From contig OY253661.1 in assembly GCA_958009055.1 (NCBI GenBank), forward strand, positions 186,001-250,000: a stretch of 64,000 nucleotides of DNA, in the 5' to 3' direction. This stretch comes from Choricystis sp. odSpoLacu1 (taxonomy: Eukaryota > Chlorophyta > Trebouxiophyceae). Shown piece by piece: positions 1 through 10,879 of the stretch (position 1 is the stretch's first letter; the number at the start of each line of letters is the position of its first letter). The position numbers and the translations under genes are program-made. The notes below the pieces were generated by a model. It was not told the origin of the DNA, made no database searches, and saw nothing but the letters and a program-made list of their open reading frames with translations.

Positions 1-3000
1 GGCGGACGCTGGCCCTGGCGCTGACGGCCATCGCGCTGGCGACGCATGCCGCGGCGCAACCGTTCACCGTCAACGAGTCGACTGAGGAGAGGTCCTACAT
101 TCCCATGTACCCGGTGGGGGGGGCCATTGTTAGCAACCAGGTGAGGGAGAGAGAGAGAGGGGAGAGGGGGTGGAGGGCAGTCACAGGCAATGCCCCCGCC
201 CAACCTAGCCACGCTCGCGTCCCCGCCCACCCACTCCCCACCCATACTCCACAGAACGTCCCCCTCGGCTACGGCTCCACCTTCATGAACAACGTCGCCT
301 CCGGCGCGTGGGCCGCCCCCCGCACCTCCATCACCGCGTCCCAGGACAACTTTTATGAATCGTGCCCCTCCCAAGCGCTTCGCCTCGCCCTCCCGGGCGG
401 CCCCTGCGCCGACGCCATTCCCGCCATCAAACCCTTTTCAGCGGGCATGGTGACGGCTGAGTGCAGGGTCGTGGCCATGGCCATGAGGGCGCAGCCCGCC
501 CCCTTCCCCCCAAAGTGTTGCCCTCTGCTGCGCCAGTTTATTGGTGACGGGTGCGCGTGCGAGTCGGCCACCCTCTTTGTGTCCCCGATTGGTAATGTGA
601 GCGCGGTCGACCTGGTGGCCGCCACACGCGCTGCCCAGGTGTCGTTCTGCGCGAGCGACGAGTATGGGGGGCCGATGCACAACCCGTGCCGCAACATCAA
701 GAGTTGCGAGACGTATGCACAGCTGGGCCAGAAGACGCCCGCCAAACCTGTGGCGCCGGCTGCGACGGCTACTGCTGCTCCCGTGGTCAAGCCGGCGGCG
801 GTTACACCGGGGCCCTTGGCGGCGCCGGTGGGGGGCGCCAAGTCCGCGCCCACGGCCGCCGGCGCGGGCGGGCAGCCTGCGCCGAGCGCGGGCACCACCG
901 CTGTCCAGCCGGCCCCGCCCGCGCCTCCGGCGGGCGTGAGTGGGGTGGGGCTCGGCGTCAGTCGGGCAGCGGTCGTGCCGTCACCAACGGTGGCGAGAGC
1001 TGCGACCGCGCCGCTGTCGACGGCAGCCGTCAAGCCTGCCGACGAGCCGGCTGCGCCTGCAAGCAAAGTGGCGGCCGCGCCTGCTGTTGGCGCTGTCACC
1101 AAGATGGTTGCCAAGGCGCCGGCTGCTACGTTGAGTGCGGCGCCGGCGCCCGTGCCGGCCGCTGCCGTCGCCGCGCCCACGCCCGGCCCTGGCGACGGCG
1201 ACCGCCCGTCCATCCAGGCGGCGGCAGATGACGCTGTTATTAAAACGACAGCACCGCCCCACCACGCCAAACCCGCGCCGCCGCGGCACGGGCGCCGCCT
1301 GGCGGCGCGCCCGCCCCACCCTCGTCACGGCGACGATGCCGCGCCGGCGGGCGACACACCACCGGCCCAGGAAGCTGCCGTGGATGAGCCTGCCAAGCTG
1401 GAGGCGGGCGCGCCGGCGCCAGCCCCGGCGGCGCACCCATTCGAGCGGCTGGGCGCGCAGCCGCTGCCGACGCCTGCGGCGACAGTCGAGGCGGTTGCGG
1501 CGGTTGCCGCGGTGGATGCGCCCGCCACCCCCAACAACGTGTTTGGCGACATTGTAGACCCCACCATTCCGGTGAAGCCGGCAGCGTCGGCGGCGCCGGT
1601 GGCGGCAACGGCTGCCACCCCCAACAACGTTTTCGGCGGAATTGTCGACCCGACGATTCCCGTCAAACCAGCCGCCCAGGCGGCACCGGTCGCGGCGGTG
1701 GCTGGGGGTGCCACCCCCAACAATGTGTTTGGGGGCATTGTCGACCCGACGATTCCCGTCAAGCCGGCAGCATCGGCCGCGCCAGACGTGGGCGCTCAAC
1801 CAAACGTGTTTGGTGGGATTGTCGATCCAACTATTCCCGTCCAACCGGCTGCTCAACATGCTGCAGCGACTGCAGCGACAGGAACACAACCAAACAATGT
1901 GTTTGGCGGCATTGTGGACCCCACCATCCCTGTTAAACCGGCTGGTTTTGTGCAGCCTGCGACTGCTGCCACCACCACCACCCCCAACAACGTGTTTGGT
2001 GGGATCGTCGACCCCACCATCCCCGTCAAAACCGAAGCCCAACCTGCGTCGGGGTCTGGCGCCACTCCCAACAACGTGTTTGGCGGGATTGTGGATCCGA
2101 CAGTGCCGACGTCCAAACCGGCCGCGACAGTGGCTGCGCCCGTGGACGGCGCGCCTGCCGCGCCCTCTCTGCAGCGTCCTGCGCCCGCTGTGGTGGCTGG
2201 TGGTGCTGCCCTCGCCCGCCCTGCGCCCTCGTCCCCGGCGCGGCACGCGACCGATCGCCAGGGCGTCACCGCGGGCAGTGTCGGCGGCGGCGTGGCAGAC
2301 GCGGCGGCCGCGGTCGCGGTGGCTCCGCCCCCCAGCAAGGGCGCTGTCAAGGCGTTTGCCGAGCCGCGGGCTGCTGCCGCGGCACCTGGCTCTGCCAAGG
2401 CGCCGGCTCTGGCTGCCGCGGTGCGCGGTGGTGCCGCGGCACCCGCGTCTGCCCTCGCCCGCGCGCCAGCCCTGGCCGCCAAAGCAAAGGCTGCTGCCTC
2501 CCCGGCCGGCTCCAAGCTGGGCGCGGTCGCCGCGCCCAAACCTGCCGGCGCGGCCGCAGCACACGATGCCGAAGAAGACGCTGCCGCCGCCGCCCCTGGC
2601 CCCTTCCCCAACGGCCCCAGGTTCATGCAGAAAAAGTACATCGTGGAACCCGGGGCGGGCGGCGTCCCCAAGCGTAGCCCGTGGTACGACTTTTCGGAGG
2701 GCGAGCGTGCCAAGCACGCCGCTTTTGAGAACAAGACGGCCCAACCCTGGCTCTCCATCCCGCCCGGCCCCTGGACCGGCAAGTCCAACTTCAAGGCCCT
2801 GTCCATCGGCCCCCGCATGACGACCATGGCCAAGTTTGGGTCGGCTGTTGTGAATGCCGCCCTGCGCACGCGCAAGTGGTCGACACGGTGGGAGACGGTG
2901 GACGAGGAGGCGGTGCGCAAGGCCAAGGAAGCGTGCGACAAGGTGAACCGGGCTGCCAAAAAGAATGAGAAGGTGGACTGCGTGGCCATGGTGGCGGAGA

Positions 3001-3380
3001 TGACGGCGGGCGGGGTGGAGGGGCCGGCAGTGGCGCCGGGGGCGGCCGCAGCCGCACCCCCGCCACCTTTACCTGTCGGCTCGGGCATCCCTGTCGGCGC
3101 GGTGGGTGGCCCCCGCCCCGTGGGTCAGGTGGGGTCGGCCCAGCCTGTTGGCTCGGTGGCGGGCCCCAACCCCGTTCCCTCGGCGCGCCGCGATGCGCCA
3201 CCGACCGCGGTTGGCGCGGTAGGGCCTGGCCCGCTCGCCCCCGCACTCACCACCGCCCCAGGCGCTGGCCAGCCCGCGCCCACGGTGGGCCGCCCCGCAG
3301 GAGCGGTCGCGGGCGGGGTGCTGCCTCAACCCGCGCCGAGCGTCGGCCGGTCGGCGGGCGACGCGGCCGCGGGGCGGTGA
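1..3380 (+). CDS. Secreted Cys-domain, Pro/Ala-rich repeat protein, member 1 (5' end outside window)
   Basis: The frame is open at the left edge and begins inside a signal-peptide-like hydrophobic stretch (LALALTAIALATHAAAQ). I read one intron at 141-254; it is a multiple of three without stops, but removing it joins the part that matches the homologue at 43541-46061. Exon 2 (255-3380) encodes a domain with ten cysteines (about nt 258-720), then long Ala/Pro-rich sequence, seven repeats of the type NNVFGGIVDPTIPVKPA (nt 1526-2115), a more ordinary charged block (nt 2620-3000, KYIVEPG to VDCVAMV), and a tail with PAPSVG-like motifs. At least 1087 residues. Such composition is typical of hydroxyproline-rich extracellular matrix or wall glycoproteins, so an extracellular structural role is an inference; I recognise no named family. 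Stop codon TGA. Confidence 0.75.
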   Translation, partial: RTLALALTAIALATHAAAQPFTVNESTEERSYIPMYPVGGAIVSNQVRERERGERGWRAVTGNAPAQPSHARVPAHPLPTHTPQNVPLGYGSTFMNNVASGAWAAPRTSITASQDNFYESCPSQALRLALPGGPCADAIPAIKPFSAGMVTAECRVVAMAMRAQPAPFPPKCCPLLRQFIGDGCACESATLFVSPIGNVSAVDLVAATRAAQVSFCASDEYGGPMHNPCRNIKSCETYAQLGQKTPAKPVAPAATATAAPVVKPAAVTPGPLAAPVGGAKSAPTAAGAGGQPAPSAGTTAVQPAPPAPPAGVSGVGLGVSRAAVVPSPTVARAATAPLSTAAVKPADEPAAPASKVAAAPAVGAVTKMVAKAPAATLSAAPAPVPAAAVAAPTPGPGDGDRPSIQAAADDAVIKTTAPPHHAKPAPPRHGRRLAARPPHPRHGDDAAPAGDTPPAQEAAVDEPAKLEAGAPAPAPAAHPFERLGAQPLPTPAATVEAVAAVAAVDAPATPNNVFGDIVDPTIPVKPAASAAPVAATAATPNNVFGGIVDPTIPVKPAAQAAPVAAVAGGATPNNVFGGIVDPTIPVKPAASAAPDVGAQPNVFGGIVDPTIPVQPAAQHAAATAATGTQPNNVFGGIVDPTIPVKPAGFVQPATAATTTTPNNVFGGIVDPTIPVKTEAQPASGSGATPNNVFGGIVDPTVPTSKPAATVAAPVDGAPAAPSLQRPAPAVVAGGAALARPAPSSPARHATDRQGVTAGSVGGGVADAAAAVAVAPPPSKGAVKAFAEPRAAAAAPGSAKAPALAAAVRGGAAAPASALARAPALAAKAKAAASPAGSKLGAVAAPKPAGAAAAHDAEEDAAAAAPGPFPNGPRFMQKKYIVEPGAGGVPKRSPWYDFSEGERAKHAAFENKTAQPWLSIPPGPWTGKSNFKALSIGPRMTTMAKFGSAVVNAALRTRKWSTRWETVDEEAVRKAKEACDKVNRAAKKNEKVDCVAMVAEMTAGGVEGPAVAPGAAAAAPPPPLPVGSGIPVGAVGGPRPVGQVGSAQPVGSVAGPNPVPSARRDAPPTAVGAVGPGPLAPALTTAPGAGQPAPTVGRPAGAVAGGVLPQPAPSVGRSAGDAAAGR
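1526..2115 (+). repeat. Seven protein-coding repeats, consensus NNVFGGIVDPTIPVKPA
   Basis: Seven imperfect copies inside the first gene, separated by Ala-rich spacers of variable length. The core VFGGIVDPTIPV is almost invariant (FGDI in copy 1, TVPT in copy 7, one N missing in copy 4), while synonymous codons differ between copies. This suggests selection on the peptide rather than a very recent DNA duplication. Confidence 0.9.
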
Positions 3381-3567
3381 TGATTTGTTTCGTTCTCGGT
3401 TTTGTGTTTTTGTCTTTGATTTGTTTGCCTCCATTTTTCTCCACCCCACTTTGCAACAAGAGAGCGCGCTCTGATGTTTCCAAAGTCCTGCCTCTGTGTC
3501 TCAGCTAGCATAGAGCCTGCGTGCGCGTGTGAATTAACAGAAAGAAAAAACAACCCCCATCTTCTTT

Positions 3568-4389
3568 TCACTCTTTGCTCGTGATCACAAACAGTCCCAG
3601 CACCCCTATCAACGCATACTTGACGGCGGGGTAGTCGTTCATGATGATGGTGACGCGACCGACGTGGGGCAGGAAGCCGACGACGCGCCCCATCAGGTGG
3701 GAGCCGTCGAGCCACCTCTGCCCCCTGTTGTACAGCGCCCGGTCGTCGCCCCAGTTGTTGTCGCCCTTGGTGAGCAACTGCAGGCCTGTGTCGCCGCCAT
3801 CGTGCACTTTGATGGCTCGGTGCACGATGGGGATGTCGCGCCCGCCGAGCGAGAAGACGACGACGTCGCCTGCGGCCACCGGGTGGGACTGCGAGTGGGT
3901 GAGGAACAGGATGTCGCCCCGGTAGAAGCCGGGCTCCATGGAGCCTGAAAGGACGACGACGACCTGTTTTGGAGGTGTGGGGTGGAGGGTGGGGGGTGGG
4001 GGTGTGCGGGGGATAAAAAGGAGCGGCGTGTGTCCTCCGCCACTCTCTCTCTGCTCTCCCACCCACCGGCGACTCGGATCCAATGGCAATGACCAAGAAC
4101 TTCCAGATCATCAGGGCGGAGGTGACGATGAGGCCTGTTTGGAGAGTTGTGTGTTTTGGGAGGGAGGGATCAGCGATTGGCAATGGCCTCTGCGCCGCTC
4201 CACCAACCGCCTCGATCCACCCCCACTCGCCACTCTCCAACACTCACCCAGGTTCACGCCCTGCATCAGCGCGTGCTTGAACCCCTGCTTGGTCAACACT
4301 TCGGCGCCGAACAGGGCCTCCGCACCCTTGCGCAGCGCGCGTGCGGGGGCGGACGCGCGGCGGGGCGGGGGGCGGGCTGCTGGGGCCAT
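3568..4389 (-). CDS. SEC11: Signal peptidase complex catalytic subunit SEC11 (peptidase S26B)
   Basis: Removes signal peptides from proteins entering the ER, as the catalytic subunit of the membrane signal peptidase complex. Three exons: 4389-4248, 4134-4067, 3963-3568, giving 201 residues, close to the usual eukaryotic size. Seen: an N-terminal membrane anchor (LIVTSALMIWKFLVIAIG), the catalytic Ser motif VVVLSGSMEPGF, the eukaryotic catalytic His in IVHRAIKV where bacteria have Lys, the Asp-containing motif LLTKGDNNWGDDR, and a second hydrophobic segment near the C-terminus. The first exon carries a basic, Pro-rich leader. The start is set by the only upstream Met in frame with a clean GTGAG donor. 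Divergent from the caleosin gene, with about 150 bp between starts. Confidence 0.93.
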
Positions 4390-4536
4390 GGTGTCAGAGT
4401 GCGTGTGGAGTATGTGGTGTGCGTGCGAGGAGGGAGGGAGAGGCAGTAGCGCGCACACACAGACAAAGAGATTGCGATTGAGCCGACCTTACACTGTCGC
4501 TTTTTTTCGCTCTCCAGAACCCGCCGACTCATCACC

Positions 4537-5346
4537 ATGAACACCCGCCGCTCCCCACCCTCCCCCACCGGCCCCGCCGACGACGCCATCACGTGCGCCG
4601 TCCCAGGCGCCCCCATCACCGCCGCCCGCCCGGTGCGGGCCGAGGTCCCGGGCGTGCGGGGCGCGGGCACCCCCCGCGCCGACACGGCGCCCTCCACCGG
4701 CGCGCCCGGGTGGGGCGCGCCGGTGGAGGGCGCCGTGCTGCAGGCGCACGTCGCGTACTTTGACCGGGGGGACAAGGGGTACATTATCATGGCGGACACG
4801 TACTCCGGCTTTCGGAAAATCGGGTTTGGCGTCGTGCTGTCCGCCGTCGCCGCCATCGTTATCGCGTCGTCCTTTGCGTGGCCTGCGACGACCGGCTGGC
4901 GCCGCCCGTCCCTCTCTGTCAGCGTCGCCCGCATCCACGCTTCTAATCATGGGTCGGATTCCGGAGCGATTGACCACGAGGGTCGGTTTGTGCCTGCGTG
5001 CTTCGACGCCGCCTTCACGCGCGCTGCGGGGACGACCGCGCCTGGCGCGGCGTCGGCTTTGACCTGGCGCCAGATTCGCACCCTCCTCGCCGCCAACCGC
5101 GTCGCCCGCGACCCCTTCGGCTGGACCGCCGCCTTCCTGGAGTGGGGCGCCCTCTTCTACGTGGCCGCCCAAAAGTTCAACGAAAGCGGCCCCTGGCTCC
5201 TGACGCGCGAGCGCGCGCGCGCCGCGATGGACGGCACCCTGTGGCCCGTGCTGGAGCGCGAGGCGGCGGAGCGGCGGGCGATGGAGACGCAGAAGCAGAA
5301 GGGTGGTGGTGGCGCTGCCCGCCTGGTCCGCCGCCACGAGGAGTGA
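4537..5346 (+). CDS. Caleosin-type peroxygenase
   Basis: Caleosins are haem-containing, calcium-binding proteins of lipid droplets and ER that use hydroperoxides to oxidise unsaturated fatty acids. Single exon, 269 residues. Seen in order: a low-complexity N-terminus of about 65 residues, VLQAHVAYFDRGDKGYI with one EF-hand-like loop and a conserved haem-ligand His, the TYSGFRKIGFG motif, a hydrophobic hairpin whose turn has only part of the usual proline knot, ARIHASNHGSDSGAIDHEGR with the second His, and the C-terminal NRVARDPFGWTAAFLEWGALF. All main family motifs are present. It fits with the other lipid genes in the window. Stop TGA. Confidence 0.95.
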   Translation: MNTRRSPPSPTGPADDAITCAVPGAPITAARPVRAEVPGVRGAGTPRADTAPSTGAPGWGAPVEGAVLQAHVAYFDRGDKGYIIMADTYSGFRKIGFGVVLSAVAAIVIASSFAWPATTGWRRPSLSVSVARIHASNHGSDSGAIDHEGRFVPACFDAAFTRAAGTTAPGAASALTWRQIRTLLAANRVARDPFGWTAAFLEWGALFYVAAQKFNESGPWLLTRERARAAMDGTLWPVLEREAAERRAMETQKQKGGGGAARLVRRHEE

Positions 5347-5467
5347 AGGGGACGGAGGGAGTGGGCCGAAACGACAGAGCGCACACTTTTTTGTGTCTAC
5401 CACCCCCCGCCTGTGTCGTTCAGTTTGCACAAACATCAACGCACCAAGCACACACACACACAAGCAC

Positions 5468-6917
5468 CTACCGTCTCACAGCACGCCGCCTGCCGCTGAC
5501 CGGCGACGGCGGCCCACTCGCCCCTCTGGCCCCCCCCACCCCGCCGCGTGCGTGCAGCGTGATCTCTCTCCACGCGGTGGCCGCGGTCGCGACCGCCCGC
5601 CCCCGCAGCGCGACCGCGGCCGCCGCCGCCGCGCTGGACGCGGCCGCCCCCGCCGCCCGGGCGGCCGCCAGGGCGGGCTCAGAGGGCGTGGTGGCGGTGA
5701 GGCTGGTGCCGGCGGCCGCTGTCGCGGCCGTGTCGAGCGCCCGCGCGTACTCGGTCATGCTGTGGTGCGACGTGGCTGCGGCCGCGGCGGCGGCCGCGGC
5801 AGCTGCCGCCCACGGCCGCCCAGCCGCCAAGTGCCGCGCCGCATCGTCCGAGTGGGCGGCGGTGCCGGGGCCCGCGCCCTCGGGGGCGCCAGCCCACCGC
5901 ACGGTTGGCCCCACGATGAGCACCACCGCGCCCACCGGCCGGTACAGCGCGATGGACGCCGCCAGCTCGGCCGTCAGCGGGTGCGCGTGCAGCACGCGGG
6001 CCACCTTGCGGAAGGGGGTGCCCAGCAGCCTCGGCACGACGTCCGCGTTGTTGACGACGTTGGCAAAGAGGAAGGCGGGCGGCGCGGCGCGCGCGAGCGC
6101 GGCGTGCGCGCGCGCCGCGCCGCGGGGCGGGCTCACGTGCAGCACCGCCGGCGCGCCAAACGTGGCCACACCGCCACCACCACGGAAAAAGGTGGCCGCT
6201 CCACCAGACGCCAGCAAATCGATGGCCGCTGCCGCCGCGTAGCCCCCGCCGAGCGAGTGCCCCGTCAACCACACGGGCGCGTCGGCAGCCGCGCCCTCCA
6301 CCACGCGCCGGATGGCTGGCAAGTGGCGGCGAGCGCCCTCCAGGAAGCCGGCGTGCGCCGACAGGCGGGCGGTGGAGGGGGGCAGGCCGGCCGGTTGGGG
6401 GAGGGGGGCGGGGTGGAAGGCGGCATCCACTAAAACGTCTTGTGCGGTGGCCGTTCCCCGAAACGCGATGACGATGCCGACACCAGGCACTCTCCACACG
6501 CCATACTGTTGGGGCGCCCCCACATCGTGGGAGGGGGCGGCCGGGCGGAAGTGGAGCAGGGTGGCGGTGGGGGTGGGGGCGGTGGCGGGGAGGGCTGCGC
6601 GGGGGAGGGGCGTGCGGCGGCCGGCGGACGACGGGGTGACGCTTGCGTGGAGAAGACGGTGAGCAACCACGGGCTCAACCACGCTCCTGCACTGCTCCAA
6701 CACCCCTTTCCCTTCCCTCTCACCTGTACACCGCGTCCGCCAGCGCGGCCAGCGTGGCGAGCGTCGCCAGCGTCGGCGCGTGTGTCGCGGCGGGGGGAAG
6801 GTCCAGCGCCGCCTCTGCCGCCGCCGCGCCCAGGGCGTAGGCGGCGCCCAGGGCGTTCTGTGCGGTCGACGACTCGCGCAGGCGGGACACGACGGCGTCG
6901 ACGACGGAGGCAAACAT
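5468..6917 (-). CDS. Class 3 (alpha/beta-hydrolase) lipase
   Basis: Predicted triacylglycerol or galactolipid lipase of the fungal lipase-like class 3 family. Two exons, 6917-6724 and 6641-5468, 455 residues. Seen: the oxyanion-side motif VIAFRGTATAQD, the nucleophile elbow VWLTGHSLGGGYA, and FLFANVVNNADVVPRLLG with the likely catalytic Asp. The C-terminal third is very Ala-rich and of uncertain function. No clear transit or signal peptide, though the first exon is Ala-rich and amphipathic. Divergent from the carotenoid dioxygenase gene, with 245 bp between starts. Stop TAG. Confidence 0.88.
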
Positions 6918-7162
6918 GGTTTGGGGGGCGGGTCTTGTGGGTCGGAGGTCCGACGGCTTGAAACGTGCTTCGGTGGTTGGCGTCGCGCGCGCTCTGTGTG
7001 TGGACTGGGCAGGCACACGACACACCAGTGTCGTGTGTTCCGACGGACGGCGCCCCCCACACCCCTCTGGCCCACAGCGCGCGTCTGCGAGAAAAGCAAA
7101 TGCAGCGTCGTTTTTTGCGTCAGTGTGTCAAAACTAAATAGAAACAAAACCTGTCGCACATC

Positions 7163-9069
7163 ATGTTTGCCGCCTTCGCCCTTGCCGCCGGTGTGGGCGC
7201 CGTCACATGGGTGCTGCGCGCACCCATCCTGCACGGCGCCGCGGTGGCGCTGTCGGCTGCGCAGGTGAGAGGAGGTGGTTGGAATTGAGACGCCAACGCT
7301 GGTGGGCACGCATTGGCGCCCCCACGCGCTCGCGGCAAACCCAGTGCCGGCATTGCGTGTGGTGGAGTGCGTGTTGGGAGTATGGATGGACGGCGCCTCG
7401 CCTCACGATGAGCGGAGGCGCGCAGCCCGCTGCTCTCTGCCCAATTTTGCTTGCTTCCTGTCGACGTGTCGACTCGTCGACGCCCCAAAGAACCTTCCGC
7501 ACCCACCCACCTTCCCCCTTCCCCACACAGGGCCAACCCGCCCGCACCAAGCGCAATCCCTACCTCGCCACAAACTTCAAGCCTGTGGCGTCCGAAACAA
7601 CGGCCCCATGTATTTTACTCGAGGGCTCTCTGCCCCCAGCCCTCGACGGCCTCTTTGCCCGCATCGGCCCTAACCCCGCCCTCCCTCCCACGGGAGGCTA
7701 CCACTGGTTTGATGGGGACGGCATGGTGCACGCTGTCCGGATCAAGGGCGGCTCCGCCACCTACGCCAACCGGTGGGTCGACACCGACCGCCTGCGCGCG
7801 GAGCGCGCCGTGGGCCACCCCCTCTACGCCAAGTTTGGAGACTACAGGGGCGTGTGGGCGCTGGGCCACATGGCCCTCCAAGGCCTGCGCTCCCTCGTCG
7901 GCCTGCTCCCCCCCAGGCTCGGGGCCCGCGCCGGCGGCGGCGGCGGCGGCGGCGGCAGGGTCGGGGGGGGGACGGCAAACACCGCCCTCGTCTTCCACGC
8001 GCGCAGGCTGCTCGCCCTGCACGAGGGCGACCTCCCCCACGCCCTGCGCGTGGCATGCGACGGCGTCGTCTCCACCGCGGGGCGGGTGCTCGTGGGGGAG
8101 GTGGGGCACCCGTTCACCGCGCACCCCAAGATTGACCCCGACGACGGGTCCCTCCACGCCATCGGCTACCGCCTGGACGCCGCCCCCTACCTGTTCTACA
8201 TGCACGTGTCGGCTGAGGGGGCGTTGCTGCGGGATGTGCCGATTGCGACGCCTGATCCCACAATGCAGCACGATGTGGGGATGGCGGGCAACTGGATCGT
8301 CTTCATCGACCCGCCCCTGCTCTTCAGGCCGGAGGCCATGGTGGGGTCCCTCGCCTCCATGCCGTTTGTGTACGACACGTCCCGCCCCCTGCGCATCGGC
8401 CTGCTGGCCAAGGGCGCGCCCAAGGGGGACGCGACGGCGTGGTTTGAGCTGCCCCCGGCCATGATCTTCCACATGGCCAACGCGTGGGTGGACCCCGCGA
8501 CACCGTCCACTGTGCGCTTCTTTGCGTGCTGCTTTGAAACGTTCAGCCTGGACCTGGATGACGCGCCCGCGACGGGGGCCGCGTTTGATGGGTTTGCCAA
8601 GCTGTGTGAGATTGAGCTCGACACGACCACTGGGCGCGCCTCCCGCCGCGTCGTGTCGCCCGTGTTGGGCGACTTTCCGGTGGTGCCGGCGAACAAGGTG
8701 GGCAAGCCCACGCGGTACGCGTACGTGGCGACGGTGGACCCGGAGGCCGCGGTCCCCCTCTTCACGGGCGTCGCCAAAATGGACCTCTCGTCGCGCGATC
8801 CGGCGTCCGCCATCGTGGCGTCCGCCCACCACGGCCCCGGCCGCCACGGCGGGGAGGTGGCCTTCGTGCCCGACCCGTCCCGCTCGGGCAAGGAGGATGG
8901 CGGCTTCCTGGTCACGTACGTCCACCCAGAGGGCGGGGAAACGAGCGAAGTGGTGGTGCACGATGCTGCCTCCATGGCCCGGGTGGCCCGGGTGGGGCTG
9001 CCGGCGAGGGTGCCGTTTGGGTTTCACGTGACGCACGTGGGGGAGGCGGCGCTGGCGGGGCAGGCGTGA
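7163..9069 (+). CDS. Carotenoid cleavage dioxygenase (CCD/NCED/RPE65 family)
   Basis: Non-haem iron enzyme that cleaves double bonds of carotenoids or apocarotenoids. Two exons, 7163-7264 (34 codons, a hydrophobic leader) and 7531-9069; 546 residues, normal for the family. Four histidines at the iron-ligand positions are seen: FTAHPKIDP, TMQHDVGMAGN, FHMANAWVDP and VPFGFHVTHV. The N-terminal GLFARIGPNP and YHWFDGDGMVHAVRI motifs are also typical. The usual MHDF reads MQHDV here. An insert of eight glycines (nt 7930-7955) is a local expansion. Substrate and cleavage site cannot be told from sequence. Stop TGA. Confidence 0.95.
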
Positions 9070-9610
9070 GGAGTGTGTGAGGGTTGGTTGTGTTAGCAGT
9101 GGGACAGCGCGCTCGAGTGCTCGACACACAATGCTTCGACCGTTTCTCTCACTTCTTCTCCAAGGTGAGTGTGTGTTCTGCCTCGGCCAGCTTCGTCCCC
9201 TCCCTCGGACATGCAGCATTGCGTGCCTGAGGTGCCGCCGCGGCGTGGGAAGAGCAACGGGGTGCGGCGGCGCGGCGGGCGAGCGACAATGCAATTCGGC
9301 CAAACTCCCTGTTGCCAGCTCACACGGCAAAAACGACCCGCCGCCGCCTCCAACCACGCCTTTCCTGTCGTGTCCCGCCCCGCCACGCGGTTCACTGCAA
9401 TGACTGGCGACACACCGGGGCTGGCATCGGAGCTGAAGGGCGAGCATCGGGCGCCAACCGCCACTTGCTGAAACAGAAAACGTGCCATTCGTCCCTGGCG
9501 CCGACCGCCGGCTGCCCCCCCGCTGCCCCGCACGCCCCTGCTCACACACCACGTTGCACACACAGGGTTCACCGACACACCTCTCCAAGCCCACCACCAA
9601 GCCTCACACC
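9070..9610 (+). other. Leader region of the tetraspan gene, possible 5'-UTR intron
   Basis: No convincing protein frame. A short ATG frame at 9131 ends at a good donor (GTGAGT at 9165), and a good acceptor (TTGCACACACAG) ends at 9565, 45 bp before the ATG at 9611. Joining them does not put the upstream ATG in frame, so this looks like a 5'-UTR intron with a short upstream frame. Inference only. Confidence 0.4.
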
Positions 9611-10528
9611 ATGGCTTTCGGCCGCAAAACGCCGGCCGGCGCGGTCACCACGTCCGACACCGGCACGCCCGCGTACGCGGGGGGCGGCTCCGCTCCCGCC
9701 ACCCCCCAGATTCGCACGGAGACGCGGTCTCGCTGCTGCTGCTGCTCGGTGGCGCGTGGGGTGAGTGGTTGAATGTGGGAGGAGGGGAGGAGAGAAAGGG
9801 AGGTGAGAGGCGACCCTCGCGTGCTGGCACGCAAACCGATCCCGCTCACCCTCCTTTTCCACCCACCCTCTTCCTCCCCACAGTTCCTGCTCTCCCTCGT
9901 CTCCCTCCTCCTGCTCGCCACCATGGCCACCTCCATCGCGTCCCTGGCCCTGGGCCCCAACTCCCGCATGACGCGCCCGGGGGCGACGGTCGAAATCAAC
10001 GCGTCGTCGCTGTCCAAAGCGGCTGCGACTGTTGAACAGCTGGGCTCCCTCGAAAAAGCGCCCATCAACGTGCACACCGGGTACGCGGGCTGGTCGGACG
10101 CATCCGGCGCCGACTCCCGCCCCTCGTCCCTGCGGTCGCTGGGTGAAGCCGAGTCTGTCGGGACGCAGCGCTCGCGCATCGTCGGCTACGTCATCCTCGG
10201 CATGCTCCTCCTCTCCGCCGTCGCCGCCTTCCTGGGCATCCTGGGCGCCTGCTGCTGCGGGTGCCCGGGCTCCCTGCTGGCCACGTTTGCCATCCCCTTT
10301 GGCCTGGCGCTGATGGCGGCGATGCTGGCGTACTACTTTATTGTCAACCGCGATGTGTCCAAGTACGCAAAGGCGACCTACCCTGAAATCCCCGCTGAAA
10401 AGACGGTGGTGCAGTACCCCTGGTGGGCGTGGTACACGGGGGCGGCGTCGGGGCTGCTGTGGCTGCTGAGCGGGTTGATTGGGTGCTGCATGCCCGCCAA
10501 GACGACCAAGGTGACGACCGTGGTTTGA
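9611..10528 (+). CDS. Four-helix membrane protein, unrecognised (tetraspan-like)
   Basis: Two exons, 9611-9760 and 9884-10528, 264 residues, phase-0 junction. A polar N-terminus of about 45 residues ends in a run of four cysteines (RCCCCSVA), a likely acylation site, followed by four hydrophobic segments: LLSLVSLLLLATMATS, VILGMLLLSAVAAFLGILGA with CCCGC, LLATFAIPFGLALMAAMLAY, and a last one beginning WWAWYTGAASG. A soluble loop of about 85 residues lies between helices 1 and 2. This is the topology of tetraspanin or claudin-like proteins, but I see no diagnostic CCG motif, so the family is open. Confidence 0.8.
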
Positions 10529-10879
10529 GGGAGCGGGGAATCATCAGGCTGTTTTGCCGCCCGTCGTGAAACACAAAACCCTACCCCTCGCCCGCCGGAA
10601 TATGGTGGAGGAGAGTGCAGCGGGGCGCGTGTTTTTCATGTCTCTTTTCTTCCCCTTTTTCCATCGATGTGCGGCTGCGCCCCCACAACCTTTGCGCGGG
10701 GGTTTCACACAAGCCACACACGAGTGCAAAAAAAAAGAATGCGTGCGTTTTTTTTATTCAACGAGCAGCGGGAGTTGTGGTCGAGAGGCAAAAAAGAAAC
10801 GACGTTTTTTCACCGTCAAAAAAAGACGTCCTACACACACACCTTGCCTCTCTCCCTCCCAACCCCTCACAACAATCGA
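10529..10879. other. Convergent intergenic region
   Basis: Shared 3' region of the tetraspan gene (+) and the phosphohexomutase gene (-). Contains several A- and T-runs, lower GC than the flanks, and no supported gene. Confidence 0.6.

Noticed and set aside
981..2744. A 587-residue antisense frame opposite the first gene
   Set aside because: In very GC-rich coding DNA, antisense frames stay open by chance. It is Arg/Gly/His-rich with no motif, and mirrors the repeats of the real gene.
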